Assembly (NCBI RefSeq): GCF_004027225.2
Contig: NC_044291.2
Span: 10,462,707 to 10,526,706, forward strand
DNA: 64,000 nt
DNA from: Strigops habroptila
Taxonomy: Eukaryota; Chordata; Aves; Psittaciformes; Psittacidae
Direction: 5' to 3'
In this document: positions 41,543-53,098 of the stretch, in pieces
Layout of the letters: each line of letters begins with the position of its first letter
How positions within the stretch are numbered: position 1 is the first letter of the stretch
Notes under the pieces: generated by a model
The model's database searches: none
Seen by the model: only the letters and a program-made list of their open reading frames with translations
Told to the model about the DNA's origin: nothing
Program-made: the position numbers and the translations under genes

Positions 41543-41709
41543 AGCCCTGCCAATGAGCACGGCTCCTGCTCCGGCCAGCAGTGATGAGCATCACATCAAC
41601 ATCTTGGGTACGTGCTGCTGGGACATGACCTGGGGGTGAGGGGACATGGCATTAGTGGGAACCCAGAGAAGTTTTTGCTTGTTACATACATGGGAGAAGT
41701 TGCTGATAA

Positions 41710-42057
41710 TCACAGAATCCCAGCCTGGTTTGGGTTGGAAGGGACCTTAAAGCTCATGCAGTTCCAACCCCTTGTCGTGGGCAGGGACACCTTCCACTAG
41801 AGCAGGTTGCTCCAAGCCCCTGTGTCCAACCTGGCCTTGAACACTGCCAGGGATGGGGCAGCCACAGCTTCTCTGGGCACCCTGTGCCAGCACCTCAGCA
41901 CCCTCACAGGGAAGAGCTTCTGCCTCAGAGCTCATCTCAATCTCCTCTCTGGCAGGTTAAAGCCATTCCCCTTGTCCTGTCCCTACAGACCCTTGTCCAA
42001 AGCCCCGCTCCAGGTTTCTTGTTCCCCTTTAGGCACTGGAGCTGCTCTAAGGTCTCT
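41710..42057 (-). mobile_element. CR1 LINE 3' fragment
   Basis: Reverse-complement CR1 from cacagaatcccagcctggtt to the ctgctctaaggtctc block. It is joined directly to a plus-strand CR1 terminus at 42058. Confidence 0.92.
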
Positions 42058-42122
42058 AGGCGGGGGGTGGAACTGGATGATCTTTAAGGTCCCTTCGACC
42101 TAAACCATTCTATGATTCTATG
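42058..42122 (+). mobile_element. CR1 LINE 3' terminus, inverted against the preceding copy
   Basis: gtggaactggatgatcttta, then ggtcccttcgacctaaacca, ending in two copies of attctatg. It is a different CR1 subfamily (gatgatctttaaggtccctt type) from its neighbour. Confidence 0.85.
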
Positions 42123-42807
42123 ATCACTTCATGTGAAGCTTGGAGAGGTCTTTCCATCTCCAAACTCCAACTCCAGGACTAGGCTAGACAAGACCATCTT
42201 GATAACCCAGATTCATTCAGTACATGACCCCTTGCTCTCCAGGCTGAGGCCAGGCTGCCCTGTCCCAACCCACATCACAACATCCAGGCCCCATGACCTG
42301 CAGGAGCCCTGGTTACAGCAAGGCCTCAGGCAGCACGTTCCCTCTAATCCTCCTGGGTCACAGACTGAGCACAAGCCAGTTTCAATGGCAGTGAATTGCC
42401 ACGTACAGTAATTGGCTTCTTCTTAGCCTCAGACACACTAATTGGATGTAGCCTGTACCCGGTGTACATCAGTGCTCCCGTCTGCCCGGTCAGTGGGATT
42501 CTGCTCATAAAAACCAGAAAAGAAAGCCCAGCTGCTTGTTCCAGCAAAGAAATAACCTGGTTCAGGGCTCTGCAAACAGCAAATCCTGGAAGCACTGAGC
42601 GAGAGCGGTTGGGTGGCTGCAAACCATTCTCTTTCTAATTTTACCCTGGCAGCTTTTGTGATTATCAGTTAGTAACACCCGCTTAATCCCCACCTGCTCT
42701 GCCCCTGAGTTTGCATGTTCTGAAAACACAAAGAAGGGGCAGGGATAGTTCAGCAATTCACTTCTTTCAAACAGACCAAGCATCTAAGTTGTGTCAGTGT
42801 ATAAGAA

Positions 42808-42842
42808 TTCCAGAATGGTTTGGGCTGGAAGGGACCTTGAGC
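42808..42842 (-). mobile_element. CR1 LINE 3' terminus remnant (35 bp)
   Basis: ccagaatggtttgggctgga followed by agggaccttga is the reverse complement of the last bases of CR1, and nothing more remains. Confidence 0.55.
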
Positions 42843-43557
42843 TTGAAGCAATCTTTGACAATGGGAGAACTCTGGAAGTCATTTCTCCTGCAAAACAAGA
42901 TTCTAGGACAAAGCTGAGACCTAATTCTGATGTTTTAATCGTGGCCATTACTATGTGTCCCAGCCAGCCATTGGTGTTCTACTCGTGGTTAACGTACACG
43001 TGCAATCGTCCCTGCCTGCAGAGCAGCTCAGACCGAGTGCACCAGGGCACCGAGCTGCCGGTGGCCACAAGCAAGGTCTGTCTGTGCCCAACTGCCTCCT
43101 CCTGCCTCCTGCCCACTGCAGAAAGGGGAGGTTTTGCTGAGCCCTGAATGAGAGCACCAGCTGCAGGATGTTCACCTGGGGCTTCCCTACATGTTATTCA
43201 TGAGCCTGGTCCATCACAAAGCTCTCTAATAACGCAGGGATCCTGCAGCAGCTGATCCGTACAAAGCTGCCCCTCTGGGAGGCTGATTTTCCCTCTGGAG
43301 GATCTCCTATCCTCCCTTCCCGCCATGCATTGCTTAGCAGAGATCAAAACCACTTTTTACTACAGTGTATTTAAAACATAACCCATGCTGCTGCCTCAGC
43401 CTGAGGCGTTGCAGTGGATCCGTACCATGGAATAGGGAAACAACCGTACCCACAGCAGCAGGCACAGGAGTAACAGCAGAGCTTCCTCCCAGTTTTCACA
43501 GGGTGTTAAATATCCCTTAGGAGAGGGGGGTGGATACAGGGGCAGCCCCAAGGCCCT

Positions 43558-43741
43558 ATAGCTGGGGGTGACCCCATGGTGATGATGTGGGTCCCCATAG
43601 CCTGGGGTGACCCCAAGGCGATGATATGGGTCCCTATATCCTGGGGTGACCCCACAGTGATGACCTGGGTCCCCAAAGCTGGGGGTGACTCCACAGCAAT
43701 GATGTGGGTCCCTACAGCCGGGGGTGCCCCCGTGGATGCTG
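43558..43741 (-). repeat. 39-bp minisatellite upstream of WDR31/BSPRY, about 5 copies
   Basis: The unit resembles gatgatgtgggtccccatag followed by cctggggtgaccccaaggc, 39 bp. Because 39 is a multiple of three, the minus strand stays open and encodes 13-residue repeats of the GTHIIALGSPQAM type. The repeated frame follows from the period and there is no other sign of a gene. Confidence 0.85.
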
Positions 43742-43974
43742 CCCGGGTGCATCCCGTGTGCCTGTAGATGGGGGAGCTCCCATCTCCCTGAGATGGGAGG
43801 ACGTGGGGCAGCCTGCCCGCTGCAGACCAGGTCGTTACAGCCGGGGCAGCGGCTGGGAAGGACACGGGGACAATGCGGGTCCCCACAGCCGGGCCAGCCC
43901 CCTGGCGCGGCTCTGGGGCAGCCAGCGCAGCCCCGGGAACCCGCCCTGCGGGGCCGCTCCCGCCGCGCACTCAC

Positions 43975-44040
43975 CGGGAGCGGGCGGAGCCCCGACGTCC
44001 CGTCCCGTCCCGTCCCGTCCGCGCCGCCCGGCTCCTCGGC
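43975..44040 (-). other. WDR31: Likely noncoding first exon of WDR31
   Basis: On the minus strand a good donor, cgctcccg|gtgagtgc, lies at 43975/43974 inside the CpG-rich block, upstream of the first coding exon. The start is not defined by sequence. The end at 43975 rests on this donor only. Confidence 0.35.
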
Positions 44041-44097
44041 AGCCGTGCCGTGCCGTACCGTGCCGTGCCGTACCGTACCGTACCGTGCCCGTACCGG
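43998..44097 (+). repeat. CpG-rich pentanucleotide repeats in the WDR31/BSPRY promoter
   Basis: Two adjacent arrays of 5-bp period: (gtccc)n at 43998-44020, and a ccgtg/ccgta array (agccgtgccgtgccgtaccg onward) at 44042-44097. Every unit carries one CpG. A few degenerate units continue to about 44135. Confidence 0.9.
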
Positions 44098-44204
44098 AGC
44101 CGTGCTGGTACCGTACGTTACCGGGCCGTGCCGTGCCGGGGCGGGGCGGTGTGCGAGGCCCGGGCGGGGCCGCCGCCGCCCCGCGGCAGGTGCCGGGCCG
44201 CAGG

Positions 44205-47200
44205 ATGGCCCAGGGGGGCCGGGAGCCGCGGCCGCTGGCGGAGCGGGCGGCGGAGCTGCGGGTGAGCGGCGGCGGGGCCCGGGAGCGGGGCCCTGCCCCA
44301 GGGGTGCCTCAGCCTCGGGCCGGGCCCTTCCCCCGGTGCCCACCTGGGCCGAGAGGAGAGCGGGGCGTGTGGGGCTGCCCGAGGCGGGGCGGGTCTGAGC
44401 GGGGAGAGGGGCCGCGCCTGGGTCTGGGGCCGTCTGGGGGGTTCCGGTGGGGCCATCGGGTCCCTGTTGGGGTGTGGGGCTGTGTGAGGGGTCTCTGTGG
44501 GGAGGTGGGTTCTCTGTGGGGCTCCTGTTGAGGTGAGGTGCTGTGTGGGGGCGCTGGTGGACTTTGGGGCTGTGTGAGGGGTCCCCATGGGGATGGGAGC
44601 TGTCTGTGGGGCTCCTGGTGGAGTGTGGGGCTGTGTGAGGGGTCCCTGTGGGGAGGGGGGTTCTCTATGGGGTGCCTAGCAGGGTGTGGGGGTGCTGGTG
44701 GGGTGTGGGGCTGTGTGAGGGGTGTCCCAGCAGGAGGGGAGGCTCTCTGTGGGGAACCTGGCAGCGTGTGGGGCCATGTGGGGCTCCTGGCAGGGTGTGT
44801 GGCCATGTGAGGGTTCCCCCATGGAGAAGGAAGGGGTCTCTCTATGGTGTCTCTGTGTGGTGCCCGAGGACCCCCATGTTGTGTTCCAGAACAAGATCGT
44901 GGACCGGTGTGAGCAGCTCCAGCTGCAGAGCGCTGCCATCGCCCGGCATGTGGACAAGGTGCTGCCAGCCAAGGACCAGGCTGCCCTGGTGAGTCACGAC
45001 GGTCCCTGTGGCTGGGGCTCGGTGAGGGGTGGTGTCAGCAGCTGAGCCCGCAGAGAGCCAGCAGAGGCGGCCAGTGCTGTTGTTGGGGATGAACAAGGCT
45101 GATGTTCCTCCTGTCTCCTCGCCCCGGCAGAGCGCAGCCAACGTGGCGCGGGAGCTGGTGATCCAGAGGCTGATCTTCGTGGGGAATGTGTGCGAGAATG
45201 AAGAGCAGCGGCTGCTGGAGAAGGTGCACGCGGAGGAGGAGCGGGCGCACCAGAGCATCCTGACCCAGCAGGTGCACTGGAGTGAGGCTCTGCAGAAGCT
45301 GGCTGCCCTCCGAACCTACCTGGTGGACATGATCACCAACCTGGATGACCAGGGCCTGGTGGTGAGTACTGCTCCTTGTACCGAGGGTCAGCTCAGTCAG
45401 CCCAGAGGTGACCTAAGCTTTTAATTTATGGGACTTACATATGGTGTTCAGCAGCTTGCTGCACTGATAGCATGGAGGCAGAGTTGGACAGGACCTACAT
45501 TTGCAGGTCTAGCTCAAGGAACCTCCTTCATCTGGTTCCTTGAGCCAGGTTCCTGGCTCCTTCCTGTGCCAGGAACCTGTGGCTCCTTCACCTGGCTGAA
45601 GCCCCTGACAAGCCCCTGTGGTCCTAGAGCATCTGCTCTGCCTGATTCTGCTGCTGCTTGCAGTGAGGTACAGAACCACACAAGCTCAGGTCTCCTAAGA
45701 AGCTTCAAGCTTCTCGGCTTGAAGCTGCCAGCTCTCAGATGCCCTTTGGCTGGGCAGCCAGGACATCTCTGGGTTGGGAGCTGCTCTTACAGCGGTTAGT
45801 GGAGCCATCAGTTTTCTAGTGTTCTGTCCAGTTTTAACCAAAACGTGACCCTTGGGAGCACCTGTAGCTCTTCTTGAGAGCCTGCCCTGTTGTCTGGCAC
45901 ATCTCTGCTGGGGATATTTACCATGCAGAGCAGCCCATGCTTCCCTTCGCTCAGTTCCTCCTCTGGCTATTAAATCATCTCAGTTTACCGAAGCGATTCC
46001 TTGGACACGAGCAGGAGGCACACACCTCCTGCCTTGCTCTCAGCCTCTGCTTGCCATGTGTAACTTGTGAAGTGGGGGGCAGCTGCTCTGCTTGAAACAA
46101 GAACTGATGCCACGGGCAGAAGGTAGATGCTGCTCCTTCGGTGGGAAACGCAGCTCCTGTCGTGCCCCAGCAGCTCAGGTGGCTGGGCTGTGGCCTCGCT
46201 GAGGGAAGCAGAGGGTGGAAAGCAAGATCCATCCCATGCCTGTGGCAGAAAACAGTGAGACCCTCAATTTCTCCTTTTGCCACATAGTGGAGGGGAAGCG
46301 GGGATCACACATTCCCCACCTTGGGATGCTGGTGTTGGTGCTTGTGTCTGTCAGGAATCGATACGTGTCATGTCACAGGACAGTGAAAGGCACACAGAGC
46401 ACCCTGCAGCTTGTATTTGAGCAGAGATCAAATGTTCTCCTACCACTTTGTTAACGGGGCTGTACCTTGAGAACACACCGTTGCCAGTGGGTACAGAAAC
46501 AAGTGGGACTGACTAGGAGGTTGTGTGACTCTTGGCTTAGGTCCTCTGCAGCTTCACCCCTCACTGACAGCTTTGGGGGGTGTTTGCTGCAAGCATAGGG
46601 TGTTCTTGCAGCATGCCCTGATGGGATGAGGGTCGGGGACCTCAGGGCTGGGGTTCTCATGCTCGGTGCAAGGCAGGGTGCAGTGTGAGGGCTCCAGATG
46701 CAGACAGGCTGGCGCCCACCAGAGGGTGTGGAATTAGAGCTGGTTCTTTGTGAGTCCTGAGTCAGGGAGTGGAAAGTGCTGCAGCTGGAGAAAATGGGTC
46801 CTGGTTCCCCCTGCTCCCCAGGGTGAGTGCTGGGGTGAGGAGTGGTTTCTCTGGGTCAGGAAGAACAGTGCTCCCTGGGTTTGCAGTGCCCAGCCTGTGT
46901 TTGGGATTTTATCTGTGGGGATTGCTGCTGTGATGACTCTTTCTCTCCTTGTCCCCAGCGTGCAGAACAGGAGATCTTCGAGAGGTTAGTACCTGGCTGC
47001 TCCCAGTCCTTTCACTGCTCCAAGCTTGCCTGCACCCCTTGGCTCCCGCTGTGAGCAGCACTCCATTGCTCAGGCAGCTGGTGACACCTCTCTTTTCCTC
47101 CCTCATGCTGCTCTTGTGGGGCTCAAGGACACAGAATAGAGATCCTGTCTCCTCTTCACACGCTGCTTGAGACAGAGCCGTCTGGCACCTAGAAACGTTC

Positions 47201-50200
47201 CATGTGCAATGTCTCTCTGAATGCACTGGCTCTTGCTTACGGGAGACCTTCTCCAGCCCCTCAGAAAACTCCACAGGGCTCACTGGGAGGTGGAGCATTC
47301 CTGACCCTGGCCTGATGGCTGGAGGTGGGATGGTCCATCCGGAAAGCTGGAGCTCTCCATGCCTGGGGGGCTTGTGCCCAGACTTGCGCTGCCTCCTTCC
47401 CCGAGGGGCAGGTTGCACAGAGGGGTGAACCAAGGGCAGATGTAAGCATTCCAAGGCCAGGTTGGACACAGGGGCTTGGAGCAACCTGCTCTAGTGGAAG
47501 GTGTCCCTGCCCGTGGCAGGGGGTTGGAACTGGATCAGCTTTAAGGTCCCTTCCAACCCAGACCACGCTGGGATTCTGTGATTTCTGACCACCACCAGTA
47601 ACGTGGGGCTGCCCTTCCTTGAGAAGGCAATGTGGTGGCTGCATTTTGCAGGCATTTATTTCCGGGGCTGCTGCAAGGCTGCTGGCTGGCACTGGCTGGA
47701 CTCTGCTGCCCAGAGGACTTTCAGGGGGATTTTTGCCTGGAACCTGCCTGTAGAGCAGCCTGTGCCAAAGCCTTCACTTACAACCGAGAGGTGTATGTGC
47801 TGCAGGCCATGGGGAGCCCAGCAGATCCTCCATCTCCTGGCTATGCTCTATGACATCTGGAGTTGCTCTCCTGTTGCATCCCCCCTACTCTGAGCCAGGC
47901 TGTGTTGGTGCAGAGGGAATTCTGACTCTCTCCCACCACCCTCTTCATTGTGCTCCTCTTGCACCTCAGTGCCTGCTCTCGGATGCATTTACTCTGTGTT
48001 TGCTGAGCGAGGAGGCTGTTGGCTCAGGCTGCTGGGATTGTACTTAAAACACTGCAGTCCTTTCAGAAGGGGCTGTAATCGAAGCCAACCGAAACTATCA
48101 CAGGACAAGAGCTTGTGTAGGAATTCCTGCTGTAGTTCCTCTGCGCTCCTCTTGCAACTGCTCCAGCTCGCATTTCTGCCATACCTCCTGGTGATCTTTA
48201 CAAACACCTTTATTGACCTCCCAGCTCTGGTCAATAAATCATTGTATTTCAAAATACCTCTTATTTTCTTGCTAGGACAGAGGTGGCGGAGGGAATCTTG
48301 GAGCCACAGGAGTCCCTGAAGTTAAACTTTAACCAGACGTGTGTTCAGAGTCCACTGCTGCATCGACTGTGGGCCTCTGCTGTTCTCTGCTGCATCGCAG
48401 GTCAGTGTCTCCTGCAGGTCCCACACTCCCTGGGCATTCCTGTACACCCGTTCACGTTGTGCCCAAAGAAACGCCCTGATGCTGTGTCAGAACATCCTGA
48501 CGCTGTGTCCTGCCCAGCCCCTGCCAGTTGCTTGGAGCCCCCAGCCCAGGGGGCAGCACCAGTGGTTGGGGAGGGGGGACAGGGGCCGCAAGCAGCTGGT
48601 TGTGGCTAGGAGGAGAACTGGAGTTTGGAAGGACTGTGCCTTGTATCAGCTCTGTGGCTTAACACCAGTTGGTTCCTTATGCTGTTTCCTGGGTCACTGT
48701 CAGCACTGAAGCTGGTGCTGCTGGAGGAATCTCTGTCACAGAAGTTCCTCTTCACCATGTCCAGCATTGGCCTGCTGGTGACTTTAAAAGAGGGTGAACT
48801 CACCTGTGTGGTGTCAGTGAGACGCTCTGACCTGCTGCAGTGAGAAGTGAGGGAATGCAGTAGCTTTCTGATCCTAAGGGAAGATTGTGGCTCTGCACCC
48901 CTGGTGATTTGTTAGAGACGTTTGTGATCTGGTTCAGCTCTTGCTGTTCCATGGGAAGTGTTTGTCAGGCCAGTCACGTGCTCTGGGCAGGTTTCACCAG
49001 GCTGGTGTTGGCTGTGTTGAGCAGGGAGATGTTTTGCTTCCAGATGTTGTGCTTTGCTTGAGTGGCTGGTTGGAAAATGTTTGTTCTTGCTCCTGCTTTC
49101 AGGCCATCATTAGAGCATTTCAATTGTATCCTTTGTTCCTCAAGGGTGGCAACATCCTTCACAACTAGAAAACATTTGTCCTGTTTGCTGCCTGGTGAAC
49201 AAGCCCTGGGGTGACCTTTCAAAGCTTCTGCATAAGCTTCTGCATTAACTTCTGATTTTTGCTCATCTCACTTTTGATGCTGATGAGTGGTTTCCAGTTT
49301 TCCCTGTTTCCACGTCCTTCTCAAAGGTCTGCACTTGTGGCTTTTATTGCTCTTGTGGTTTTGAGTGTTAGCTTGAGGACCTGTGGTACCAAACACCGTC
49401 ATAGTTTGTTTCTTCTACTGCAAACTCTGGTGTAGCTCTTCCTTTGGGATTAATTTCCTGCTGTTTGAGTGTCTGAGTGCTGGCAGTTATGCAAACTCTT
49501 GTACTTGGAACATCTCAGCAGATGTTCAGAGCCATCAAGTCAAGCAGGAAACCGTTCCATGATTCTCTTTGTTTTCACATGTTGTTTTTTTGATGGATTC
49601 CTCTCCCAGCAGCCTCCTTGTGAAATGGAATGACTCTCAGGCATTCAGCTCTTGTAGTGGTGCACTTCTTAAACAGACATTTCATTCTGTTTGGCTTTAG
49701 TTGGGTGGGTTTTTGTGTGTGGTTCCATTTGACGCGCCATTACGGCATGCCGAGGATGCCTGCCATACCCTTGCATACCTCATTAGTCCATAGTCCACCC
49801 AGGACCCAGCCTTAGAGATTGAGTATTAACTGTGGCGATCCTAGCTTTCTTCCAGAGACAGTAATGTTGTGCTTCACTTGGTGGTCCCTCCTCCCAGAGG
49901 CAGTAGAACAGGCGTCAGTCTTGTTTATCTGCTTGGAAACAGTAAATTCCTGGCCTTGAGGGTTTGTGCTGTAGCCTCTCAAAAACCTGCAAACCAGCAG
50001 GAAACAGAAACTTCACACTCAAACAGATTCCTTTGATGTCTTCACTTGGCAGCCAGGCTTCTGTACTGCTTATGTTTGGGGTTTACAAGGGCCTGTAGGG
50101 ACAGGCCAAGGGGAATGGCTTTAACCTGCCAGAGGGGAGATTGAGATGAGCTCTTAGGCAGAAGCTCTTCCCTGTGAGGGTGCTGAGGCGCTGGCACAGG

Positions 50201-52347
50201 GTGCCCAGAGAAGCTGTGGCTGCCCCATCCCTGGCAGTGTTCAAGGCCAGGTTGGACACAGGGGCTTGGAGCAACCTGGTCTAGTGGAAGGTGTCCCTGC
50301 CCGTGGCAGGGGGTTGGAACTGGATGAGCTTTAAGGTCCCTTCTATCCAAACCATGCTGTATTCTGTGATACGGTAGAGCTCTTGCTGGCAAATGACTCG
50401 CCTGCTCCAGCCTTGTTTCCTTGGCAGTTTAAGACCTAAAATGGATGCAGTGAGGGTGGAGGAAGGCAGGGCAAGGAGGGGTACCTGCAGGTAGAAACTC
50501 CATCCCCTGGGAGCAGGTGAGTCAGTTGGGTTTCAGCCTCGTCTCTTGAATTTACAGAGCGAGGGAGACACTCGTGTGGTTATTCAGGACTCACACAGGA
50601 TCTGCAGACCTGCTGAGGGGTCTCATGCAGCCAGGGCAGGGTGAGCAGTGCTGGGTGCTGTCACCCTTGGGTCTGCAGTAGTGCAGAGCCCTGGTGGGTG
50701 CCGGTGTCCTGCAGCCAGCCTGGCTCTCACCCCGGGCTGCAGCTCGCTGGGTTTGTGCTGTGGTGCAAGGGCAGCCCCTTCATTCACAGCAAAACCAAAT
50801 CATGGTTGTGCTCATCTCTAATGCCTAGGTGCTGCCACCCTCCACTGCTCCCAGCACACCCAGGATGGGTTGATAAATAACTTGGGCGGAAATAACTTTA
50901 TAGGAGGAAAGGGATTTCCCTACCCAGCCCTCTCCATTCCTCCTCATTCCTGTATTTCCAGCTTTGCAGGTTTTCTGCAAACAGCCCTCCCTCCTTGTGC
51001 AGGCTCCTGACTCACCCGGGCTGGGGGAGGAGAAGTCAGGTCCTGCTCACTCACAGTGGGCACAGAGGAGCTAAGGTTTGGGTTGCATCCAAAAGCAGAA
51101 TGAGCCAAACCGACTGAGTTCTGGTTTGTGGGGATCTGGGCAAAGGTCACAGTAAGATGAGCAGCATCTTGTTCAGCCTGGAGAAGAGAAGGCTCCTTAA
51201 GGAGAGACCTTAGAGCAGCTCCAGTGCCTAAAGGGGCTCCAGGAAACCTGGAGAGGGGCTTTGGACAAGGGCCTGTAGGGACAGGCCAAGGGGAATGGCT
51301 TTAACCTGCCAGAGGGGAGACTGAGATGAGCTCTGAGGCAGAAGCTCTTCCCTGTGAGGGTGCTGAGGCGCTGGCACAGACTTTTCCCAGAGAAGCTGTG
51401 GCTGCCCCATCCCTGCCAGTGTTCAAGGCCAGGTTGGACACAGGGGCTTGGAGCAACCTGCTCTAGTGGAAGGTGTCCCTGCCCGTGACAGGGGCCTGGA
51501 ACTGGAGGAGCTTTAAGGTCCCTTCCAACACAAACCAGACTGGGATCCTATGATCTTCTCTGACTTGGCAGGACTTCTAGTGCAAGGGGGGAGAGGTGCC
51601 TGGTGAAGTCTGGGCTTTGTTGAGTCTGGTTTGAGAGGGGAAGCTGTGGGGAACTGTTGTGCTGGCCCCCAGCCCCTGTTACCCTGGGGGGCAGATGGGC
51701 CCTCAGGAACGATGTGCGAGGGGAGGGTGGTTGTGATGGTGTTTCTGATGGCCATGACTTCTTCAGGTGGTTCAGGTGGTGGCCACCGAGTCGGTGCTCA
51801 CCTTGTGGCTCCTCTTGCAGGCTCACAGGAGATTCACATCGATGAGAAAACTCTCGGCCCCCACCTCAGCCTGTCGGAAGACAAGAAAACCCTGATCTTC
51901 AGCCCCAAGAAAGCAAAGGTGGACTTGGATGGCCCAGAGCGGTTTGACCACTGGCCCAATGCTTTGGCTACTGCAGGTTTCCACTCTGGAGTCTGTGCGT
52001 GGAGGATCAGCGTGGACAAGAGCTGTGCCTACAAGCTGGGGGTTTGCTACAGCTCGCTGCCACGGAAGGGCTCTGCCAATGAAGCTCGCCTGGGCTTCAA
52101 CGCTGCCTCCTGGGTCTTCTCACGCTACGACAGGGAGTTCAGGTTCCTGCACGCCGGGCGCCTGCAGGCCGTGGAGCTGCTCAAGGCTCCGGCAGAGATC
52201 GGGGTGCTGCTTGACTTCGCAGGAGGGGAGGTGCTCTTTTATGATCCCGATTCCTGCACCATCCTCTTCTCCCACAGGGAGACCTTCACAGAGCCCCTGT
52301 ACCCTGTCTTCGCTGTGGCACACGAGAGCATCTCGCTTGTCCAGTGA
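44205..52347 (+). CDS. BSPRY: BSPRY-like SPRY domain protein, apparently without the B-box
   Basis: Six coding exons: 44205-44261, 44890-44988, 45131-45361, 46959-46984, 48276-48400 and 51821-52347. Phases close at 354 aa (human 402). The mammalian protein binds 14-3-3 and modulates TRPV5/6 calcium channels. A coiled-coil-like helical region follows the start (KIVDRCEQLQLQSAA, EEQRLLEKVHAEEERAHQSI), then PRY/SPRY from about residue 185, with GPERFDHWPNALAT, NAASWVFSRYDREFRF and the C-terminal PVFAVAHESISLVQ. Exon 1 encodes only 19 residues, ending LAERAAELR, which aligns with the end of the mammalian first exon. Its zinc-binding B-box Cys/His residues are not found in frame upstream. An undetected upstream exon, or a start further left, remains possible. 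Confidence 0.9.
44455..44830 (+). repeat. G-rich degenerate tandem repeat in BSPRY intron 1
   Basis: tgtggggctgtgtgaggggt recurs at about 44472, 44563, 44623 and 44704, between variants of ctctgtggggctcctg. The spacing is irregular (60-90 bp), built from 20-30 bp subunits. The sense strand has many G3-G5 runs, so G-quadruplexes are plausible in the nascent transcript. Confidence 0.75.
47450..47582 (+). mobile_element. CR1 LINE 3' fragment in BSPRY intron 4
   Basis: Terminal 130 bp, ccaaggccaggttggacaca to gggattctgtgat. Confidence 0.9.
48209..48238 (+). promoter_or_regulatory. Perfect 10-bp hairpin before the BSPRY exon 5 acceptor
   Basis: tttattgacc and ggtcaataaa pair perfectly around tcccagctct. 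The hairpin ends 37 nt before exon 5 (48276), so it lies in the usual branch-point zone. The right arm also reads AATAAA in sense. Function is inferred. Confidence 0.35.
50085..50370 (+). mobile_element. CR1 LINE 3' fragment in BSPRY intron 5
   Basis: Plus-strand copy from acaagggcctgtagggacag to accatgctgtattctgtgat. Confidence 0.93.
51174..51554 (+). mobile_element. CR1 LINE 3' fragment in BSPRY intron 5
   Basis: Plus-strand copy from cagcctggagaagagaaggc to tgggatcctatgat, a second insertion in the same intron and orientation. Confidence 0.93.
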
Positions 52348-53098
52348 GCGAAGCATTGTGCTCGCTGGGGGGGCAACTATGCAATTGTATGTACAGTGAC
52401 TGTATGTACACTATACAGTATCTTTGTCGGGGAAAGGAGCCCACACAGGACCTGCCTTCAGACTACCTCTGTTCTCCATGTGTTTGACAGCAGCTTTCCC
52501 CTCCTCCGGGAGGATCACCCACCCCGTGTCTGTTGGGGTGAGGGGTTGAGGTGATGCCTGGCTCTACCATTTGATCTGTTATTTGGTTCCTCTCTGACCA
52601 AGGGCAGCTCCCAGCCTGATGGTGGGCTTCAGAAAACAGGAGAAATAGGGAATGTTTCCTGCTTTACTTGACAGCTCTGGACATGTGTTTGGAGGAAGAG
52701 AAGGGAGGAGGCACATGGAAAGGGACATCATTGGGACACAGCTGGTGACATGCTTTGGGAGGAGCAGGGACAGTGCAGGGGGCTGTCACCTGTGGGACCT
52801 ATGCCAGGGCAGGGGCAGCCCGAGGGGCTGCAGCCCATGGAGGAGCCCATGTCAGAGCAGAGGAGGAAGAAACAAGGAGCAGCAGAAACCCCACCTAAGC
52901 TGCTCCTTACCTTGCTAACAGTTTGGGGGTTCAGTGTAACGTGCCAAAAATCCAGGGAGCTGATACTAGGCCCGGAGGAAGGAGAGGGGTTGGACTGACG
53001 TTGAGCCAAGGGAGAAGGGCGGGAAAGGTGCTTCCCTGTTTAAAATTTGTCATCTTTATTACTCAATGCCCAAATTGGTACAGTTCAATTGGCAATAC

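Larger units (their letters stand above)
41543..43974 (-). other. WDR31: WDR31 5' intron
   Basis: Between the first coding exon and the presumed noncoding first exon I see four CR1 pieces and one minisatellite (listed separately) but no coding exon. Frames here have no recognisable similarity. Confidence 0.55.
43975..44204. promoter_or_regulatory. Divergent CpG promoter of WDR31 and BSPRY
   Basis: Very high CpG density, no TATA box, divergent genes on either side, and GC boxes such as ggggcggggcgg at about 44138. It contains the pentanucleotide arrays listed separately. Confidence 0.65.

Noticed and set aside
43396-44343. Long frames (315 and 275 codons) through the WDR31/BSPRY promoter
   Set aside because: They run through minisatellite and CpG pentamer arrays, and the real BSPRY frame uses only the last few codons of one of them.
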